Assembly (NCBI GenBank): GCA_910588755.1
Contig: CAJUQZ010000157.1
Location: forward strand, 1-9,221
Length of the DNA: 9,221 bases
Source of the DNA: an uncultured Lachnospiraceae bacterium
Lineage (GTDB): Bacteria > Bacillota > Clostridia > Lachnospirales > Lachnospiraceae
Direction: 5' to 3'
Shown piece by piece: positions 7,062 through 9,221 of this stretch. The position numbers and the translations under genes were made by a program. Every line of letters starts with the position of its first letter. Within the stretch, counting starts at the first letter, position 1. The notes under the pieces are model-generated. The model did no database searches. It saw only the letters and a list, made by a program, of their open reading frames with translations, and was not told where the DNA came from.

Positions 7062-7093
7062 TACGGAGCAGGAGAAGAAATCCCCTGCCCGTA
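7062..7093 (-). other. Intercistronic stem-loop between malE and malF
   Basis: On the minus strand TACGGGCAGGGGA pairs with TCTCCTGCTCCGTA over 13 bp with one bulged base and a 5-base loop. It is followed by TAATCG rather than a U-tract, so it is better read as an mRNA 3'-protecting or processing element than as a full terminator. In other bacteria, structures at the malE-malF junction are associated with keeping binding protein output higher than permease output; the same role is inferred here. Confidence 0.55.
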
Positions 7094-7134
7094 TTATTTT
7101 CTGTTACTGTTTTACTCGCCTTTATAGTATACTG

Positions 7135-7152
7135 ATAATTATGCCTAATTAT
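7135..7152. repeat. A/T-rich inverted repeat just after the malE stop
   Basis: ATAATTA (7135-7141) and TAATTAT (7146-7152) are perfect reverse complements around TGCC. The adjacent AGTATACT (7126-7133) is a palindrome. They lie 14 bp beyond malE and may add to 3'-end structure of the malE message; the stem is weak. Confidence 0.4.
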
Positions 7153-7165
7153 TACGATCTGCTCA

Positions 7166-8527
7166 CTATTTTACAAGCGCATCCATCTTATCTGAAAATG
7201 CCTGGAGCTCTGCCATCAGCTGCTCATCTGTATATCCCTTGAAGTTGCCGCCGCAGATTGTCTCACCAAGTGCATCGGCCTGTGTCCAGTAGTCGCCAGG
7301 ATACTGTCCCTGAGGAATTGTGTACTGAAGCTGCTCGCCAAGTGCTGAAAGCGCCTCGTCAGCCTGTACTGCAGGATCCTGCTGAGCCTTTACATTAGAA
7401 GGACCCCAGCCAACCGCGTTGAAACGTGCCATCTGTGCATCTGTATCAGACAGATATTTTGCAAGCTCAAGGCAAACTACTAACTTGCCTGCTTCCGCCT
7501 GCGGTTTAACACCCAACAGCTTAAATCCGCCAAAACCGCCTAACTGGAATGTCTCGCCGTCCACTGTAAAGGAAGGAAGCTTCGCACATGCATAGTTGTC
7601 GCCAAGAACATCCTTTGCGGAAGAAGAATCCCATGTACCATCAACGATTGCCGCCCAGTTTACAGCGTCGCCAACGGAAGAACCATCCTGATAACTCTTT
7701 GACTCTGACATGGTTCTGATCGCCTTGATCGCCTTCAGACCATTCTCAGATGCATATGTATTTGTTATGCCTGTAAAGTTACCATCCTCATCTGTGTCAA
7801 ATGCCAACTCGCAGCCTGTACCAAAGAAGAATGCTGTCTGATACCAGCTGCCTGTATCGAAGTAGAAGTTCTTGCCAGCTGCCTCGCAGTCCGCAATGAT
7901 CTTCTCCAATGAAGAAGGATCTGTTACTACACTCTTGTCATAGTACAGGAAATATCCATTGTCAGATGTCAGCGGGAATGCATAAACCTCATTACCAACC
8001 TTTGCTGCAGCCGCTGCACCGGCATCGTTAGAATCCTGCACAAATGTAGCATAATCGCCATTGATTGTCGTCAGCGCACCTGCCGCAACGAGACGAGCCA
8101 TCTGATCCTGTGCAAATGCATAAAGATCCGGCGCTGCCTCCACGTCCGTGATAACATTACCAGCCGCATCGCCCTCACCCATTGGCTCAACCGCTACTGT
8201 GTAACCATTCATCTCAGGATGTGCCTCAAAGAAAGAGTTGCACAATTCTTCTGTAACACTAGTTACCGCATCAGGAACCCAGATCTTGATCTGGCCGCTG
8301 CCAAAATCCATTGTCTGATTGTCCGCTGCACCGCCGTTGTCTGTCGCGCCACTGTTGTCTGCTGTGCTGTTGTTGTCCGCTGCACCACTGTTGTCTGCCG
8401 CACCGCTGTTATCTGTTGTATTGTTGTTTGTGTCCGGTGCCGGCGTATCATCTTTTCCGCCACATGCTGTCAACACAGACGCGATCATCGCTGTTGACAT
8501 TACTAATGCTAATACACGCTTTTTCAT
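7166..8527 (-). CDS. malE: MalE-type maltodextrin-binding lipoprotein
   Basis: A 453-residue extracytoplasmic solute-binding protein (family 1 type). Residues 1-22 are a lipoprotein signal peptide with lipobox LTAC and lipidated Cys22. Residues 23-72 form a flexible Asn/Asp/Ala/Gly/Ser spacer with five six-residue repeats. The binding domain follows from about residue 78 (GQIKIWVPD) to the end, with typical features such as APDLYAFAQD, YAFPLTSDNGYFLYYDKS (the region after the first hinge), a WAAIVDGTWD motif and the KLLGVKP segment. It would capture maltose or malto-oligosaccharides at the surface and deliver them to MalFG; the sugar is inferred from the neighbouring amylase and permeases. 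It is the first gene of the operon. AAGGAGAGG lies upstream of ATG 8527, with GAGAGG 8 nt away. Regulation is probably by the LacI-type operator at 8732-8747. Confidence 0.93.
   Translation of the reverse strand: MKKRVLALVMSTAMIASVLTACGGKDDTPAPDTNNNTTDNSGAADNSGAADNNSTADNSGATDNGGAADNQTMDFGSGQIKIWVPDAVTSVTEELCNSFFEAHPEMNGYTVAVEPMGEGDAAGNVITDVEAAPDLYAFAQDQMARLVAAGALTTINGDYATFVQDSNDAGAAAAAKVGNEVYAFPLTSDNGYFLYYDKSVVTDPSSLEKIIADCEAAGKNFYFDTGSWYQTAFFFGTGCELAFDTDEDGNFTGITNTYASENGLKAIKAIRTMSESKSYQDGSSVGDAVNWAAIVDGTWDSSSAKDVLGDNYACAKLPSFTVDGETFQLGGFGGFKLLGVKPQAEAGKLVVCLELAKYLSDTDAQMARFNAVGWGPSNVKAQQDPAVQADEALSALGEQLQYTIPQGQYPGDYWTQADALGETICGGNFKGYTDEQLMAELQAFSDKMDALVK
8324..8413 (-). repeat. Coding 18-bp tandem repeat in the malE spacer
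   Basis: Five six-residue units (DNSGAA, DNSGAA, DNNSTA, DNSGAT, DNGGAA; residues 39-68) lie between the lipid anchor and the binding domain. Such spacers act as flexible tethers and vary in length by slippage. The repeat also generates meaningless open frames on the other strand. Confidence 0.8.
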
Positions 8528-8572
8528 ATTCTCTACCTCTCCTTATTAATATGTAATTTGTAAAGCTCTATA

Positions 8573-8604
8573 TTATTAATACCCTGGAGCCAGGATAATA
8601 ATAA
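8573..8604. promoter_or_regulatory. Imperfect 32-bp inverted repeat in the malE leader
   Basis: The centre CCTGGAGCCAGG (8583-8594) is a near-palindrome; the arms continue outward in A/T bases to 8573 and 8604 with two mismatches. It lies about 45 bp before the malE start and inside the predicted 5' untranslated region. It could be an RNA hairpin that stabilises the leader or a second protein-binding site. Confidence 0.5.
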
Positions 8605-8700
8605 ACAAATTTGTAAACAGATATTACTTTAACAAAGTTGTCAAAGCATATTCACTTTTCTATTCTATTTTCCAACATATTGCACATAATTAAAATACCC

Positions 8701-8728
8701 TATATAATCCTTTTTCGTGCAATTTCAA
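8701..8728 (-). promoter_or_regulatory. Candidate sigma-A promoter for the malE operon
   Basis: On the minus strand TTGAAA (8723-8728) and TATATA (8701-8706) are 16 bp apart. Transcription would start near 8694, leaving a leader of about 167 nt before malE. The -35 box lies 3 bp from the LacI-type operator. Confidence 0.5.
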
Positions 8729-8731
8729 TCA

Positions 8732-8747
8732 TTGGAAACGATACCAA
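8732..8747. promoter_or_regulatory. LacI/CcpA-family operator (MalR- or cre-like site)
   Basis: TTGGAAACGATACCAA fits the degenerate cre consensus WTGNAANCGNWNNCWW at every position and has the central CG and TTGG/CCAA ends typical of LacI-family regulators of maltose genes. It sits 3 bp upstream of the malE -35 box and downstream of a second minus-strand promoter, so it could serve either a maltose-specific regulator or catabolite control. Which protein binds cannot be told from sequence. Confidence 0.7.
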
Positions 8748-8756
8748 CATCTTTCA

Positions 8757-8803
8757 TAAATAAAACCGCCTACTTTAAAGTACTTCAGTATTCCGCGGTC
8801 TCT
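8757..8803 (-). terminator. Orphan minus-strand terminator upstream of the malE promoter
   Basis: On the minus strand ACCGC (8795-8799) pairs with GCGGT (8765-8769) and is followed at once by TTTTATTTAT. Outer A/G bases can pair with the first U residues, and an inner TACT/AGTA pair adds to the stem. The 12-bp palindrome TACTTTAAAGTA (8771-8782) lies inside. No minus-strand gene precedes it in the window. Confidence 0.45.
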
Positions 8804-8877
8804 CCTTCATACAAATTTAACCTAAAAAAATCTTATAAACAATTAAATTTGCTGTTACTTTTCCATAACTTTTCTAT
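8757..8877 (-). ncRNA. Possible small RNA or attenuated leader upstream of malE
   Basis: A minus-strand promoter (8884-8912) and a T-tailed hairpin (8757-8803) bracket about 120 nt with no convincing gene. Its only start codon with a notable frame encodes 11 residues (MKERPRNTEVL). The transcript could be a stand-alone RNA, or the leader of a longer malE message with the terminator as attenuator. It matches no RNA family I can name. Confidence 0.25.
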
Positions 8878-8883
8878 GAATTA

Positions 8884-8912
8884 ATATTATCAATTGTGCA
8901 CTTTATTTTCAA
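8884..8912 (-). promoter_or_regulatory. Candidate minus-strand promoter with extended -10
   Basis: TTGAAA (8907-8912), a 17-bp spacer, then TGA-TAATAT (hexamer at 8884-8889) on the minus strand. The TGn before the hexamer is an extended -10 feature. The palindrome GTGCAC (8896-8901) lies in the spacer and recurs 58 bp away. Confidence 0.4.
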
Positions 8913-9145
8913 TAGGAATTATTGACGATAAATTAACTTTTGATTTGTGAATAGTGCACGTAAAAATTTTCGTTTATTTTCGTATTGTGGGATTTTCATA
9001 AAAAAATTGCATTATAGATGTGATTGTTTATTAAACTTTACATACCTCTTTCATCTGGCCTAAATATCCGGTTTCATGTTTCTGAAAAAATATATACACA
9101 TACCAGAACAGATTGAAAATATCCTGTCCAAACTTATTAAATATA

Positions 9146-9175
9146 TTGGAATTACATTGAATAACCGGCTATAAT
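9146..9175 (+). promoter_or_regulatory. Sigma-A promoter of the divergent gene
   Basis: TTGGAA (9146-9151), 18-bp spacer, perfect TATAAT (9170-9175). The predicted start near 9182 leaves a short leader before the ribosome binding site at 9198. Confidence 0.65.
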
Positions 9176-9209
9176 ATGAACCAAAATCCACTATATCAGG
9201 AGACATTAA

Positions 9210-9221
9210 ATGTACTGTTCG
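9210..9221 (+). CDS. Start of a divergent gene, cut by the window edge
   Basis: AGGAG (9198-9202) is followed after 7 nt by ATG at 9210 and three further codons (Met-Tyr-Cys-Ser) before the window ends. With the promoter at 9146-9175 this is a convincing gene start. Four residues cannot identify the product. Genes divergent from malE-type operons in Firmicutes are often LacI- or AraC-type regulators, which is only a contextual guess. Confidence 0.6.

Larger units (their letters stand above)
8528..9209. other. 682-bp AT-rich divergent control region without a convincing gene
   Basis: The stretch separates malE (leftward) from a new gene starting at 9210 (rightward). It contains the operator, promoter, terminator and inverted-repeat elements listed individually. 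Stops are frequent in all frames. Further motifs: palindrome ACAAATTTGT (8605-8614), ACTTT-AAC-AAAGT (8626-8638), and GTGCAC at 8896-8901 and 8954-8959. One 32-codon frame (9076-9174) has no ribosome binding site and overlaps a promoter. Confidence 0.7.

Noticed and set aside
8219..8556. Several Cys/Ala/Val-rich plus-strand frames opposite malE's 5' end
   Set aside because: They are shadows of the repetitive ADNSGA spacer and signal peptide of malE.
9076..9174. 32-codon plus-strand frame (MFLKKYIHIPEQ...)
   Set aside because: No ribosome binding site; its 3' end overlaps the strong TTGGAA/TATAAT promoter of the gene at 9210. It could be a gene remnant, but support is too thin.

Overview
The window looks like a chromosomal segment of a Gram-positive gut-type Clostridia, most likely Lachnospiraceae. 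The evidence is indirect: moderate GC genes with AT-rich spacers, strong AGGAGG-type ribosome binding sites, lipoprotein signal peptides on the binding protein and the amylase, and a maltose-type ABC transporter without its own ATPase gene, as is usual in Firmicutes that share an MsmX/MalK-type ATPase. No marker gene fixes the genus.

Layout. Bases 1-1247 (+) hold the 3' part of a gene for a membrane protein with an SH3b domain and a very acidic, tyrosine-rich tail built on a 12-residue (36-bp) repeat. It runs straight into a non-coding array of twelve 23-bp tandem repeats (1226-1501). A rho-independent terminator (1507-1551) closes the opposing minus-strand pair: a histidine phosphatase (1917-2528) followed by an unrecognised 111-residue protein (1559-1894), with a likely promoter at 2595-2623.

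Bases 2706-8527 (all minus) form a maltodextrin uptake and breakdown operon, in transcription order: MalE-type binding lipoprotein, MalF, MalG, a 52-residue single-span membrane protein (4612-4770, easily missed because it is so short), and a GH13 alpha-amylase lipoprotein. The amylase would cut alpha-glucans at the cell surface, the binding protein would capture the oligosaccharides, and MalFG would import them using an ATPase encoded elsewhere. Intercistronic stem-loops sit between malE and malF and between the small gene and the amylase, where they could set unequal expression.

Bases 8528-9209 are a 682-bp control region without a convincing gene. It carries a LacI/CcpA-type operator (8732-8747), a malE promoter candidate, an inverted repeat in the malE leader, and a separate minus-strand promoter plus terminator that could make a roughly 120-nt RNA or an attenuated leader. 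A strong plus-strand promoter (9146-9175) precedes a divergent gene whose first four codons (9210-9221) are in the window.

Nothing here is clearly a new defence or mobile system. The most unusual items are the acidic repeat protein with its adjoining 23-bp array, the small membrane protein in the maltodextrin operon, and the possible RNA upstream of malE.
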